Below the pieces are notes generated by a model, which was given only the letters and a program-made list of their open reading frames with translations, ran no database searches and had not been told where the DNA came from. A program made the translations under genes and the position numbers. This document shows, piece after piece, positions 25,338 to 32,769 of a stretch of 40,425 bases of DNA (its first letter is position 1; every line of letters begins with the position of its first letter). This stretch comes from an uncultured Clostridia bacterium (lineage in GTDB: Bacteria > Bacillota > Clostridia > Oscillospirales > Acutalibacteraceae), in assembly GCA_947632335.1 (NCBI GenBank), contig CANROX010000012.1:1-40425 (forward strand), read 5' to 3'.

Positions 25338-26110
25338 TTAAAAACCTCACATACATAATCTATTGTCTCAAAAATATCTTTTATGTTCTCTTGATAACCC
25401 ATTTCAATTGAAATAAATTTATCGTATTCTAACTCCTTAAGACCTCTGTGTAAATCGCGTTTTTGAATTTTTGCAAGATAAGGTTCAGATATATGAATAT
25501 GATTTACTAGACTAATATTTTCCTTTATTAAATTAATTGATTCTCTGTTATAAATCATAGTACCTAAATCCACATTTACCATCAAATTATTTGATTTAAT
25601 TTTCCGACAAAAGTTAAATGCTTGATATGTATAATTTATAAAATCAGTATTATAAATAACCGGATTGGGTTCTAATGCAATATGAGTGTTATTAACAACT
25701 GCATAATCTGCAATCTTACAAAAGAATTCTTCAACGGCATCATCACAATCAGCACATCCCTTATTTCTTGCCTTTGGATTGCCAAAAACAATGTTTTTAC
25801 AATTTATAGCAGATGCAAAATCAATGGCTTTAAATGTATATAGTAAAAGATTTTCTCTATCAAGAGATGAATTGAAAATGTTTCCATTTTCTCCATACCA
25901 TATAGACTGCATTGAACTTATTAACAAATTATATTTATTTAACAAATTTAATGCGTAATCCACAGCTTCATCAATATGTTCGTACGGTTTTTTGGAAAAA
26001 ATTTTAGTTGGCGCAATTTCTATTCCAGAAAATCCTTTCCTGCATAAATAACCATACACTTTTTCATTGTCTTCAAAATTCCACGCTAAATTAGAGATTG
26101 AAAGTTTTAT
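25334..26110 (-). CDS. TIM-barrel sugar-phosphate isomerase/epimerase-like protein with apparent AUA start
   Basis: A xylose-isomerase-like/AP-endonuclease-2 TIM barrel. Metal-site segments are visible: GIEIAPT, IALEPNP, MVNVDLGTM, HIHISEPYL and SIEMGYQ. These enzymes isomerise or epimerise sugars or dehydrate inositol-type compounds. The family normally begins with a short Met-Lys-Leu-Ser-type first strand; here that strand reads KLSISNLAWNF but the codon before it, at 26108-26110, is AUA, right after an in-frame TAA, with GAGG 11 nt upstream. The first conventional start is a GTG at 26059, which would remove the first strand (241 instead of 258 residues) and has no obvious ribosome binding site. 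I therefore extend the gene to the AUA. It lies 13 nt after the epimerase gene. Confidence 0.7.
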   Translation of the reverse strand: MKLSISNLAWNFEDNEKVYGYLCRKGFSGIEIAPTKIFSKKPYEHIDEAVDYALNLLNKYNLLISSMQSIWYGENGNIFNSSLDRENLLLYTFKAIDFASAINCKNIVFGNPKARNKGCADCDDAVEEFFCKIADYAVVNNTHIALEPNPVIYNTDFINYTYQAFNFCRKIKSNNLMVNVDLGTMIYNRESINLIKENISLVNHIHISEPYLAKIQKRDLHRGLKELEYDKFISIEMGYQENIKDIFETIDYVCEVFK

Positions 26111-26123
26111 TTAAATCACGTCC

Positions 26124-27035
26124 TCATTTAGACAACATATGGTCAACAAAATTAGATATGTATTCCAGTTCTTCTTTTTTACTCATTATATACCCGTTTG
26201 CTGTATATTTAGTTCTTATATCATAGTAAAACGGTTCTTTAGGTAAAAAGTTTTTAAACTCCTTATTAGATAGATATTTATAAACTTCACTTACACTTAA
26301 TGGTGGTGTTACAATATTAATTTTCCTTATATTGTTTTCAATACATTTTATAATATATTCATAAAGAAGAGATAAATCAAAAAACTGATATACTGATCTT
26401 GAATCTGTAAAATTCAAGGCTGAAAATCCTACCCTTTCAAAGCTTTGTCTCAATTTTTTTCTTTTATCCAAATCAGTAACAATGCATTTATAAAATCCAT
26501 TTTCCATATTTTTATATCCAAATTTTATAACCTCATCTAATAAAGATAACTCCTTATATTTATTTTCCTTTAACATTGCAGGTATAAAATTTATGTAATC
26601 ATACAGAAAGTTTTTTTTAAGATTATCACCAAAAATAGCAGGGAGTCTAACTATTAGGTGTTTCTTACAGTTGTTTTCAACCCATCTTTCTAAATCCAGT
26701 CTATTTTTACCATAGGGTGTAAGTTTACTATCGTCAATGGTATAATCTTCATCGACAAATTTTGTTTTTTCATATACTGCAACAGTGGATATTAACACGG
26801 TAGTTTTGGCATTTATCTTTCGTATATTTTCCTTGGCATTTTCAATTATTTTTTTATCATTTTCAGGATATTTATTAGCTAAAAACATTTCTGCGGGAAC
26901 GCCTGAATAAATAAGTAATTCCGGGTTTAATTTATATGCAGACTCAATATTTTTACTGTTTACAAGAAAGTCAAAAGTTTGAGACTTATTTATATTACTT
27001 CCCACAAATCCGGTATATCCGACAAGCATTTTCAT
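26124..27035 (-). CDS. NAD(P)-dependent epimerase/dehydratase-like extended SDR
   Basis: A 303-residue Rossmann-fold protein. The cofactor-binding motif is GYTGFVGSN (residues 6-14). ISTVAVYE supplies the usual serine/threonine strand, and the catalytic tyrosine is probably Y108 in TPYGKNRLDLE. There the residue four after Tyr is Arg112 rather than the canonical Lys, with Lys at 110, so the proton-relay arrangement is unusual. Such proteins convert or reduce nucleotide sugars. As the first gene of the nine-gene operon, preceded by a perfect promoter and an AAAGGGG-type ribosome binding site, it probably makes or modifies the special sugar used by the glycosyltransferases downstream. Confidence 0.78.
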   Translation of the reverse strand: MKMLVGYTGFVGSNINKSQTFDFLVNSKNIESAYKLNPELLIYSGVPAEMFLANKYPENDKKIIENAKENIRKINAKTTVLISTVAVYEKTKFVDEDYTIDDSKLTPYGKNRLDLERWVENNCKKHLIVRLPAIFGDNLKKNFLYDYINFIPAMLKENKYKELSLLDEVIKFGYKNMENGFYKCIVTDLDKRKKLRQSFERVGFSALNFTDSRSVYQFFDLSLLYEYIIKCIENNIRKINIVTPPLSVSEVYKYLSNKEFKNFLPKEPFYYDIRTKYTANGYIMSKKEELEYISNFVDHMLSK

Positions 27036-27109
27036 TTTATTAACTTCCCCTTTTACTCCTGTTTACCAGTCGCTAATTTGACAGAATAAAAATCTGACAA
27101 TACACAATA

Positions 27110-27138
27110 ATTATAGACCTTCTTACGAACTTTGTCAA
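27110..27138 (-). promoter_or_regulatory. Consensus promoter of the nine-gene glycan operon
   Basis: On the minus strand, TTGACA (27133-27138) and TATAAT (27110-27115) are both perfect consensus boxes, 17 nt apart. About 75 nt of leader precede the epimerase ATG. No other comparable promoter was noticed within the operon. Confidence 0.85.
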
Positions 27139-27245
27139 ATTTATGGTTTATCTATAATCTATCTAAATATATTAAAGAATAATTACCCTTTTACTTGAAA
27201 TTTATTTTTATAAGTACCCTAAAAAGGACAGTGAAAAAATTTCTA

Positions 27246-27293
27246 TTGCAATATCCGAAAATATGTTCTATAATAATCATAGAACATTTGTTC
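27246..27293 (+). promoter_or_regulatory. SOS promoter with two LexA boxes
   Basis: TTGCAA (27246-27251) and TATAAT (27269-27274) are 17 nt apart. A perfect Firmicutes LexA box, GAACATTTGTTC (27282-27293), sits just after the -10 box. A second one with a single mismatch, GAAAATATGTTC (27257-27268), fills the spacer. Two bound LexA dimers would cover the promoter completely. Confidence 0.9.
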
Positions 27294-27312
27294 TAATAAG
27301 GAGAGAAAAATA

Positions 27313-28671
27313 TTGGACAAAACATATATTGCAATAGACCTTAAAAGTTTTTACGCCTCTGTAGAATGTGTTGAACGGGGACTGGACCCTTTAAAAACAA
27401 ATCTTGTAGTGGCTGATGAGGGCAGAACAGAAAAAACAATTTGTCTTGCTGTTACACCGCCCCTAAAGGCATATGGACTTTCCGGCAGAAGCAGACTTTT
27501 TGAGGTTGTTGAAAAGGCAAGAGAAATTAAAATGACCACAGGCAGGGAACTTGAATATATTGTAGCTAAGCCAAGAATGGGACTGTATATGGAATACTCT
27601 GCAAATATCTACTCCATATATTTAAGATATGTCAGCAAGGAGGATATTCATATTTACAGCGTAGATGAGGTTTTTATTGATGTAACAAACTACCTGTTTA
27701 TGTATAAGAAAACCCCCGGAGAGCTTACAAAAATGATAATCAATGATGTACTTGCTGAAACAGGTATAACCGCTACAGCGGGAATTGCCCCTAACCTTTA
27801 TCTTTGCAAAATTGCTATGGATATTGTGGCAAAACATTCAAAGCCGGACGAAAACGGAGTAAGAATTGCACAGTTAGATGTGATGTCCTATAGAAAACTG
27901 CTTTGGAATCACAGACCCCTTACGGATTTTTGGATGACAGGTTCAGGCACAGAAAAAAGGCTTAATCAAAACGGTATGTTTACTATGGCCGATGTAGCAA
28001 GATTTTCCCTGTTTGCAGAAGATGTTTTATATAAGATTTTCGGTGTAAATGCGGAGCTTATCATTGACCACGCATGGGGTTACGAAAGCTGTACCTTGCA
28101 GGATATTAAAAATTACAGGCCGAAAATCAACAGTCTTACCAGCGGACAGGTTCTCTCCAAACCCTACAGTGCAGATGAAACCAGAGTTATTGTAAGAGAG
28201 ATGACAGAACTTCTTGTGCTGGATTTGGTAGCAAAGGGGCTTGCCACATCGTCAGTTACCCTTAATATTGGATATGACAGAGATAATAAAATTGAAAGGA
28301 AAAGTGCGGTCTATGACCGCTACGGCAGACTGATACCTGCCCCCTCAGGTGGAACTGTAAATTTGGACAACTTTACATCTTCAACAGAAAAAATTACTGG
28401 AGCGGTTATGAAACTCTTTGACAGGATAATTGACAAAGAGCTTTTTGTAAGGCGGATTACAATTAATGCAAACAGGGTAATAGAGCAAAAATATGTTCAG
28501 TATGATTTGTTTTCAAATCCCCTAAAAACTAAAAATGAACGGAGCATACAGGAAACAATAGTGGGTTTGCAAAATAGATTTGGAAAAAATGCTGTACTAA
28601 AGGGCTTTAATCTTTTGGATTGCGGAACAACAATAGAACGGAATACACAGATAGGAGGGCACAATGCATAA
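27313..28671 (+). CDS. SOS-induced Y-family translesion DNA polymerase (UmuC-like)
   Basis: A 452-residue error-prone polymerase that copies past damaged bases. The palm motifs are clear: AIDLKSFYASVECVERG at the start, with the metal-binding aspartate, and YSVDEVFID with the catalytic pair D118/E119. The thumb with helix-hairpin-helix and the little-finger domain follow, ending with QYDLFSNP, which is plausibly a clamp-binding segment. The start is a TTG at 27313, preceded by AAGGAG 9 nt upstream; its product begins one residue before the conserved DKTYIAIDLKSFYA, so no ATG is needed. The promoter has two LexA boxes. The next gene, YolD-like, starts in the stop codon, a pairing common in Firmicutes. 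Confidence 0.93.
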   Translation: MDKTYIAIDLKSFYASVECVERGLDPLKTNLVVADEGRTEKTICLAVTPPLKAYGLSGRSRLFEVVEKAREIKMTTGRELEYIVAKPRMGLYMEYSANIYSIYLRYVSKEDIHIYSVDEVFIDVTNYLFMYKKTPGELTKMIINDVLAETGITATAGIAPNLYLCKIAMDIVAKHSKPDENGVRIAQLDVMSYRKLLWNHRPLTDFWMTGSGTEKRLNQNGMFTMADVARFSLFAEDVLYKIFGVNAELIIDHAWGYESCTLQDIKNYRPKINSLTSGQVLSKPYSADETRVIVREMTELLVLDLVAKGLATSSVTLNIGYDRDNKIERKSAVYDRYGRLIPAPSGGTVNLDNFTSSTEKITGAVMKLFDRIIDKELFVRRITINANRVIEQKYVQYDLFSNPLKTKNERSIQETIVGLQNRFGKNAVLKGFNLLDCGTTIERNTQIGGHNA

Positions 28672-29126
28672 TGGGTATAAGTAAAAATTATAATGACAAT
28701 CAGGATATTATAAATATTGTGCCTGAGTTTAAGAGAAAGAACAGAATGGCGAGGGAAAACAGAGCCAAGATTTTTGCACCCTTTGCCGCCCTTAAAGGCT
28801 ATGGAAAGGCTATTGCAGAAAGGCAAAAAATTACTGTTGCTAAAGCAGAGCTTGCCGAGGATACTAAGGAGGAACTGGACCTTAAAATACAGATACTTTT
28901 GGACAGACTTTGGAATGACGACCACCCTGTTGTAACCCTTGTATACTTTAATTCTCGGGAAAATTCACATACGGAAAACGAAAAATGCGGAGAACAGGAG
29001 GGCCAGTATATTAAGGTGACAGGTATGCTGACAAAGATTGATATACCAAGGCTCACCATACAGATTGTGAACCAAACCCTCAGCCTTGGGGATATTTATA
29101 GTATTGAGAGCGATATTTTTGATTAG
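28671..29126 (+). CDS. YolD-like partner protein of the Y-family polymerase
   Basis: A 151-residue soluble protein. The segment RAKIFAPFAALKGYGKAI (about 31-48) is the signature of the YolD-like proteins that follow UmuC-type polymerases in Clostridia, and the C-terminal half (ending SLGDIYSIESDIFD) matches the family's beta-rich tail. The role is not well established; it is thought to act with the polymerase in the SOS response. The ATG shares a base with the polymerase stop codon (TAATG), with GGAGGG 11 nt upstream, so expression is coupled and SOS-controlled. Confidence 0.85.
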   Translation: MGISKNYNDNQDIINIVPEFKRKNRMARENRAKIFAPFAALKGYGKAIAERQKITVAKAELAEDTKEELDLKIQILLDRLWNDDHPVVTLVYFNSRENSHTENEKCGEQEGQYIKVTGMLTKIDIPRLTIQIVNQTLSLGDIYSIESDIFD

Positions 29127-29132
29127 TAAAAT

Positions 29133-29167
29133 ACCCTACAGATTTTAAACTGTAGGGTGTTTTTTTA
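29133..29167 (+). terminator. Terminator of the SOS operon
   Basis: ACCCTACAG (29133-29141) pairs with CTGTAGGGT (29150-29158) around an 8-nt loop, followed by a run of seven T. Confidence 0.92.
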
Positions 29168-29187
29168 AATTAAAATTTACAAATGTA

Positions 29188-29246
29188 TTGACACAATGTC
29201 AGAATAGAGTTATTATATAATTAAAGTAACACAGTGTCAGAATAGA
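29188..29246 (+). promoter_or_regulatory. Promoter and paired operators of the TetR-led operon
   Basis: TTGACA (29188-29193) and TATTAT (29211-29216) are 17 nt apart. An 18-nt sequence is repeated with one mismatch: ACACAATGTCAGAATAGA (29191-29208) and ACACAGTGTCAGAATAGA (29229-29246). Each copy includes a small palindrome (TGACA-CAA-TGTCA in the first, ACACAGTGT in the second). One copy covers the -35 box and the other lies just past the -10 box, so they are good candidate sites for the TetR protein encoded next. Confidence 0.8.
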
Positions 29247-29260
29247 AATGGGGGAAAATT

Positions 29261-29884
29261 ATGCCTAAGGGTTCGCCGGAACTTACAAACAAGCGGAGGG
29301 AAGAAATTATAAATGCCTGTAAAACCCTTTACAAAACTTTGGGTTTCAGGGAAATTACCATTAAAGAAATTGGGAATGTCACTTCCTTCACAAGAACATC
29401 TATTTATAATTATTTTCAGACTAAAGAGGAAATCTTTTTAGCACTTTTGCAGAGGGAATATGAGCTTTGGACAGAGAGTATCGAAAATAAAATGAGTGAA
29501 AATGATGCTATGACTAAGGAAGATTTTGCAGATATGCTGGCCCTTACCCTTGAAAAAAGGTCACTGCTTTTAAAGCTCCTTTCTATGAACCACTACGATA
29601 TGGAAAGCAACAGCAGGGAAGAAAATCTTGCCCAATTTAAAGTTGCCTACGGAAACTCCATCAAGGCTATTGAAAATGCTTTAAATAAGTACTTTCCCGA
29701 AATGTCACAGAGCAGGGTGCAGAATTTTATTTACACTTTCTACCCATTTCTCTTTGGCATATATCCATATACCGTGGTGACGGAAAAGCAAAGGAATGCT
29801 ATGGATAAGGCGGGCATAAAATTTTTAGAAATGTCTGTCTATGAAATAACATATAACTGCATAAAAAATATTTTAAAATTTTAG
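29261..29884 (+). CDS. TetR-family transcriptional regulator
   Basis: A 207-residue repressor. The N-terminal helix-turn-helix lies at about residues 12-60 (RREEIINACKTLY, ITIKEIGNVTSFTRTSIYNY, FQTKEEIFLAL), followed by an all-helical ligand-binding domain. It is the first gene of a five-gene operon, and twin repeats over its promoter suggest it represses its own operon until a ligand binds. Given the redox enzymes downstream, the ligand may be a reactive aldehyde, quinone or other electrophile, but that is inference. GGGGGA precedes the ATG. Confidence 0.93.
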   Translation: MPKGSPELTNKRREEIINACKTLYKTLGFREITIKEIGNVTSFTRTSIYNYFQTKEEIFLALLQREYELWTESIENKMSENDAMTKEDFADMLALTLEKRSLLLKLLSMNHYDMESNSREENLAQFKVAYGNSIKAIENALNKYFPEMSQSRVQNFIYTFYPFLFGIYPYTVVTEKQRNAMDKAGIKFLEMSVYEITYNCIKNILKF

Positions 29885-29893
29885 GAGGTATTT

Positions 29894-30220
29894 ATGGAAG
29901 AAAAAATTACACAAACGGCAGGCAGAGATGCCTTAGGCGAATTTGCACCGGAGTTTGCACATTTTAATGACGATGTACTTTTTGGAGAAAACTGGAACAA
30001 TAAGGATATTGACCTTAAAACAAGGTGCATTATTACAGTAGTTGCCCTTATGTCATCGGGAGTTACTGACAGTTCCCTTAAATATCACCTTATTAATGCA
30101 AAAAATAAGGGTGTAACTAAGGAAGAAATTTCTGCTATAGTAACACATACAGCATTTTACGCAGGCTGGCCAAAGGCTTGGGCAGTTTTCAATATGGCAA
30201 AAGAAGTATGGACAGATTAA
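29894..30220 (+). CDS. Carboxymuconolactone decarboxylase family protein
   Basis: A 108-residue all-helical protein of the CMD family (DIDLKTRCIITVVALMSSG, then KGVTKEEISAIVTHTAFYAG with WPKAW). The CxxC pair found in the AhpD-type peroxidase branch is absent, so it is closer to the gamma-carboxymuconolactone decarboxylase branch; the true reaction in such operons is not established. It follows the TetR gene by 9 nt with AGGAGG upstream and precedes a cupin gene by 12 nt. The CMD-cupin-flavodoxin-dehydrogenase order suggests a shared detoxification or reduction pathway. Confidence 0.88.
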   Translation: MEEKITQTAGRDALGEFAPEFAHFNDDVLFGENWNNKDIDLKTRCIITVVALMSSGVTDSSLKYHLINAKNKGVTKEEISAIVTHTAFYAGWPKAWAVFNMAKEVWTD

Positions 30221-30232
30221 AAGGAGAGTTAT

Positions 30233-30667
30233 ATGAAATATACTAATGAAGAAATGTTTAAGTCTGCAAATATGTTTGGCAAGGGCAGTGACAACAAGGA
30301 TTATGCTCGGTATTTTATGGGGAAAAGCTATTTGAATCCCCTTACAAATCCAAAGGAATGTCCTGTATTCCTTGCAAATGTAACCTTTGAACCAGGCTGC
30401 AGAAACAACTGGCATATTCACCACGCCAAAACAGGCGGAGGACAACTGCTTATTTGCACAGCCGGAGAGGGCTGGTACCAGGAGGAGGGCAAGGACCCTG
30501 TAAGCCTTAGAGAGGGTACGGTTATTACAATTCCACCGGAGGTAAAACACTGGCACGGTGCAAAGAAAGATAGCTGGTTTTCCCATATTGCAGTAGAGGT
30601 TCCGGGAGAAGAAACAAGCAACGAATGGCTTGAATGTGTGACTGATGAAGAATATAACAAACTATAA
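30233..30667 (+). CDS. Single-domain cupin protein
   Basis: A 144-residue beta-barrel protein. Cupin motif 1 is PGCRNNWHIHHAKTGGGQLL, with the histidines and a distal glutamate-bearing region, and motif 2 is GTVITIPPEVKHWHGA, with the last metal-binding histidine. Metal-binding cupins of this length often act as isomerases, decarboxylases or dioxygenases on small organic molecules; in comparable operons they accompany a CMD-family protein, sometimes as fusions. The substrate is not evident. AAGGAG precedes the ATG, and the flavodoxin gene starts 12 nt after the stop. Confidence 0.88.
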   Translation: MKYTNEEMFKSANMFGKGSDNKDYARYFMGKSYLNPLTNPKECPVFLANVTFEPGCRNNWHIHHAKTGGGQLLICTAGEGWYQEEGKDPVSLREGTVITIPPEVKHWHGAKKDSWFSHIAVEVPGEETSNEWLECVTDEEYNKL

Positions 30668-30679
30668 AGGAGGATAATT

Positions 30680-31138
30680 ATGGGCAAAATATTAGTAGCA
30701 TATTTCAGTGCAAGCGGAAAGACAAAAAGGCTTGCGGAAAAACTGGCAGAAGAGGTGAAAGGCGATATTTATGAAATAAAGCCGAAAGTGCCCTACACTA
30801 AAGAGGATTTAAATTGGATGAATAAAAATTCCAGAAGTTCTTTGGAAATGAAGGATAAATCCTTTAGACCTGCCGTTATGGACAATAATGCAAATATCCA
30901 AGACTATGACGAAGTTTTACTTGGTTTCCCTATTTGGTGGTATGTTGCACCTACAATCATTAATACTTTTCTTGAAAGCTATGATTTCTCCGGCAAAAAG
31001 ATTGTGCTCTTTGCCACATCAGGGGGAAGCGGATTTGGCAATACTCTTAGGGAACTGAAGGTTTCTGTCCCACAGGATACACAAATTGAAGAGGCATTTG
31101 TAAACGGTTCTGCAAATGATATTGAAAAATATATTTAA
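30680..31138 (+). CDS. Flavodoxin-family FMN protein
   Basis: A 152-residue FMN-binding protein. The phosphate-binding loop is YFSASGKTKRLAE near the N-terminus, and the flavin-contacting loops are LGFPIWWYVAPT and FATSGGSGFG. This is the long-known flavodoxin fold in a short version, more like NAD(P)H-quinone reductase-type flavodoxins of Clostridia than the small electron carriers. In this TetR-controlled operon it probably provides electrons to, or reduces, the same class of compound acted on by the alcohol dehydrogenase. AAAGGAGG precedes the ATG. Confidence 0.9.
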   Translation: MGKILVAYFSASGKTKRLAEKLAEEVKGDIYEIKPKVPYTKEDLNWMNKNSRSSLEMKDKSFRPAVMDNNANIQDYDEVLLGFPIWWYVAPTIINTFLESYDFSGKKIVLFATSGGSGFGNTLRELKVSVPQDTQIEEAFVNGSANDIEKYI

Positions 31139-31155
31139 TAAAAGGGAGAAATATT

Positions 31156-32322
31156 ATGTTAGGAAATTTTAGTTACTGCAATCCCACAAAGCTTTATTTC
31201 GGCAAAGATGCAGTAGAGTATTTGCCTAAGGAGTTAAAAAAGTACGGAAAAAATGTTCTTCTCTGCTACGGCGGAGGTTCAATTAAGAAAAACGGCGTCT
31301 ATGACGCAGTTGTGGAAAAGCTGAAAATTTCAGGCAAAAACATTATTGAAGACCCCGGAGTTATGCCGAATCCTACGGCAAAAAAGTTAAATGAGGGCTG
31401 TAAACTGGCAAGGGAAAATAATGTTGACCTTATTCTTGCAGTAGGAGGGGGTTCAACCTGCGACTATGCAAAGGCGGTTTCTGTTTCGGCCTACTGTGAT
31501 TGCGACCCGTGGAAAAAATATTATCTTGAAATGCAGGAACCTGACAACAGAATTATACCGGTTGGCTGTGTTCTCACAATGGTTGGTACAGGTTCAGAAA
31601 TGAACGGCGGTTCTGTTATTACAAACCATGAGCAAAAACTGAAAATCGGCCATGTGTTTGGCGAAGAGGTAATGCCTAAGTTTGCTATTCTAAATCCCGA
31701 GTACACATTTACAGTACCGAAAAAGCAAATGACAGCCGGTATATATGACGCATTTAACCATATTTGTGAACAGTATTTTTCAGGCGACGACGACAATACC
31801 AGCGATTACATCAGCGAGGGTCTTATGAAGTCCCTTATAGAAAGCTCACGAAAAGCTGTTGTTGACCCGCAGGATTATGAGGCACGAAGTAATATTATGT
31901 GGTCGGCAACATGGGCTCTAAACACCCTTGTGGCAAAGGGAAAATCAACGGACTGGGAGGTTCATATGATAGGTCAGGCAGTGGGTGCTTACACAGACGC
32001 CACCCACGGTATGACCCTTTCTGCTGTTTCACTTCCGTATTACAGATTTATTATGGACAGCGGACTCCATAAGTTTAAAAGATTTGCAGTCAATGTATGG
32101 AATATTGACCCAGAGGGTAAAACCGACAGGGAAGTTGCCGACGAGGGTCTTTTAGCTATGGAAAGCTGGATGAAAGAACTGGGTGTTACACTTAATATTA
32201 CGGATTTAGGGGTAACAGAGGATATGCTTGAGGGAATTGCAGATGCCACATTCCTGTGTGACGGCGGATATAAGGTGCTGACAAGGGAAGATGTAATTAC
32301 AATTCTCAAGGAGAGTATGTAA
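31156..32322 (+). CDS. Iron-containing alcohol dehydrogenase, YqhD/BdhA-like
   Basis: A 388-residue group III alcohol dehydrogenase, probably NADPH-dependent and acting on a range of aldehydes. The start NFSYCNPTKLYFGK and the cofactor loop ILAVGGGSTCDYAKAVS are typical of butanol dehydrogenase/YqhD. Metal ligands are in IYDAFNHICEQYF (Asp and His), VHMIGQAVGAY and DATHGMTLS. It differs clearly from the other iron dehydrogenase at 9.4-10.6 kb, so the two are not duplicates. As the last gene of the TetR operon it fits a role in aldehyde or electrophile removal, as YqhD does in E. coli. AAAGGGAG precedes the ATG. Confidence 0.92.
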   Translation: MLGNFSYCNPTKLYFGKDAVEYLPKELKKYGKNVLLCYGGGSIKKNGVYDAVVEKLKISGKNIIEDPGVMPNPTAKKLNEGCKLARENNVDLILAVGGGSTCDYAKAVSVSAYCDCDPWKKYYLEMQEPDNRIIPVGCVLTMVGTGSEMNGGSVITNHEQKLKIGHVFGEEVMPKFAILNPEYTFTVPKKQMTAGIYDAFNHICEQYFSGDDDNTSDYISEGLMKSLIESSRKAVVDPQDYEARSNIMWSATWALNTLVAKGKSTDWEVHMIGQAVGAYTDATHGMTLSAVSLPYYRFIMDSGLHKFKRFAVNVWNIDPEGKTDREVADEGLLAMESWMKELGVTLNITDLGVTEDMLEGIADATFLCDGGYKVLTREDVITILKESM

Positions 32323-32333
32323 AACATAGTTAT

Positions 32334-32366
32334 AACAGGGCAGGTTCAGCCTGCCCTGTTGTTATT
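32334..32366 (+). terminator. Terminator of the TetR-led operon
   Basis: A perfect 11-bp stem, AACAGGGCAGG (32334-32344) with CCTGCCCTGTT (32350-32360), is followed by GTTATT, a modest T-tract. Confidence 0.85.
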
Positions 32367-32368
32367 GC

Positions 32369-32400
32369 ATAATCATTTATAAAAGGCAAATAATGATTAT
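32369..32400 (+). promoter_or_regulatory. Inverted repeat in front of the small orphan gene
   Basis: ATAATCATT (32369-32377) and AATGATTAT (32392-32400) are perfect complements 14 nt apart, ending right at the GAGGTGAT ribosome binding site. It could be an operator or a hairpin that limits ribosome access. Confidence 0.4.
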
Positions 32401-32411
32401 GAGGTGATTTT

Positions 32412-32687
32412 ATGGCTAAAAAGGGAATGAAAAGAATAGACAGAACACATAACGAACCGAAAAATGAAGTTCCCCCTGTACCGGAAATACAGGGTAAGGC
32501 AAAGCATACAAAGACAGAGGCGAGGCCCATAATAGCCGGCACAAAACCTCCTGCACAAAAGGTTTATCACTCCACACCCTATTCATCGGATAGGCCCATA
32601 TCTCCTGTATATAAGGAAATTGACAACGACCTTGCAAGAGATAACCTTGAAAATGATATACCTGAAGCGGATTTGCAGGATTTATAA
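32412..32687 (+). CDS. Small hydrophilic protein of unknown function
   Basis: A 91-residue protein that I do not recognise. It has no signal peptide or membrane segment. The first 55 residues are lysine- and proline-rich (MAKKGMKRIDRTHNEPKNE, VPPVPEIQGK) and probably disordered, with a net positive charge. The last 30 are acidic and look more ordered (SPVYKEIDNDLARDNLENDI, then PEADLQDL). GAGGTGAT lies 5 nt before the ATG, codon choice matches the neighbours, and a strong terminator follows, so it is very likely a real single-gene unit. The context (between a redox operon and an ABC transporter on the other strand) gives no function. Confidence 0.72.
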   Translation: MAKKGMKRIDRTHNEPKNEVPPVPEIQGKAKHTKTEARPIIAGTKPPAQKVYHSTPYSSDRPISPVYKEIDNDLARDNLENDIPEADLQDL

Positions 32688-32692
32688 AATAG

Positions 32693-32735
32693 CAAAAGCC
32701 CCCTTAATGTAGAAATACATTAGGGGGCTTTTGTA
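32693..32735. terminator. Long bidirectional terminator
   Basis: CAAAAGCCCCCTTAATGTA (32693-32711) pairs with TACATTAGGGGGCTTTTG (32716-32733), with one bulged T and a GAAA loop. It serves the orphan gene and probably the convergent ABC operon. Confidence 0.9.
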
Positions 32736-32769
32736 ATGTAGAAAAAATATATGGGAAAAATGAAGTGTT

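Noticed and set aside
29188..29246. LexA control of the TetR-led operon because it follows the SOS genes
   Set aside because: The repeats ACACARTGTCAGAATAGA contain no GAAC-N4-GTTC, and a strong terminator separates the two operons.
9353..32322. The two iron alcohol dehydrogenases as a gene duplication
   Set aside because: They belong to different subgroups (AdhE-tail-like and YqhD/BDH-like) with little similarity beyond cofactor and metal motifs.
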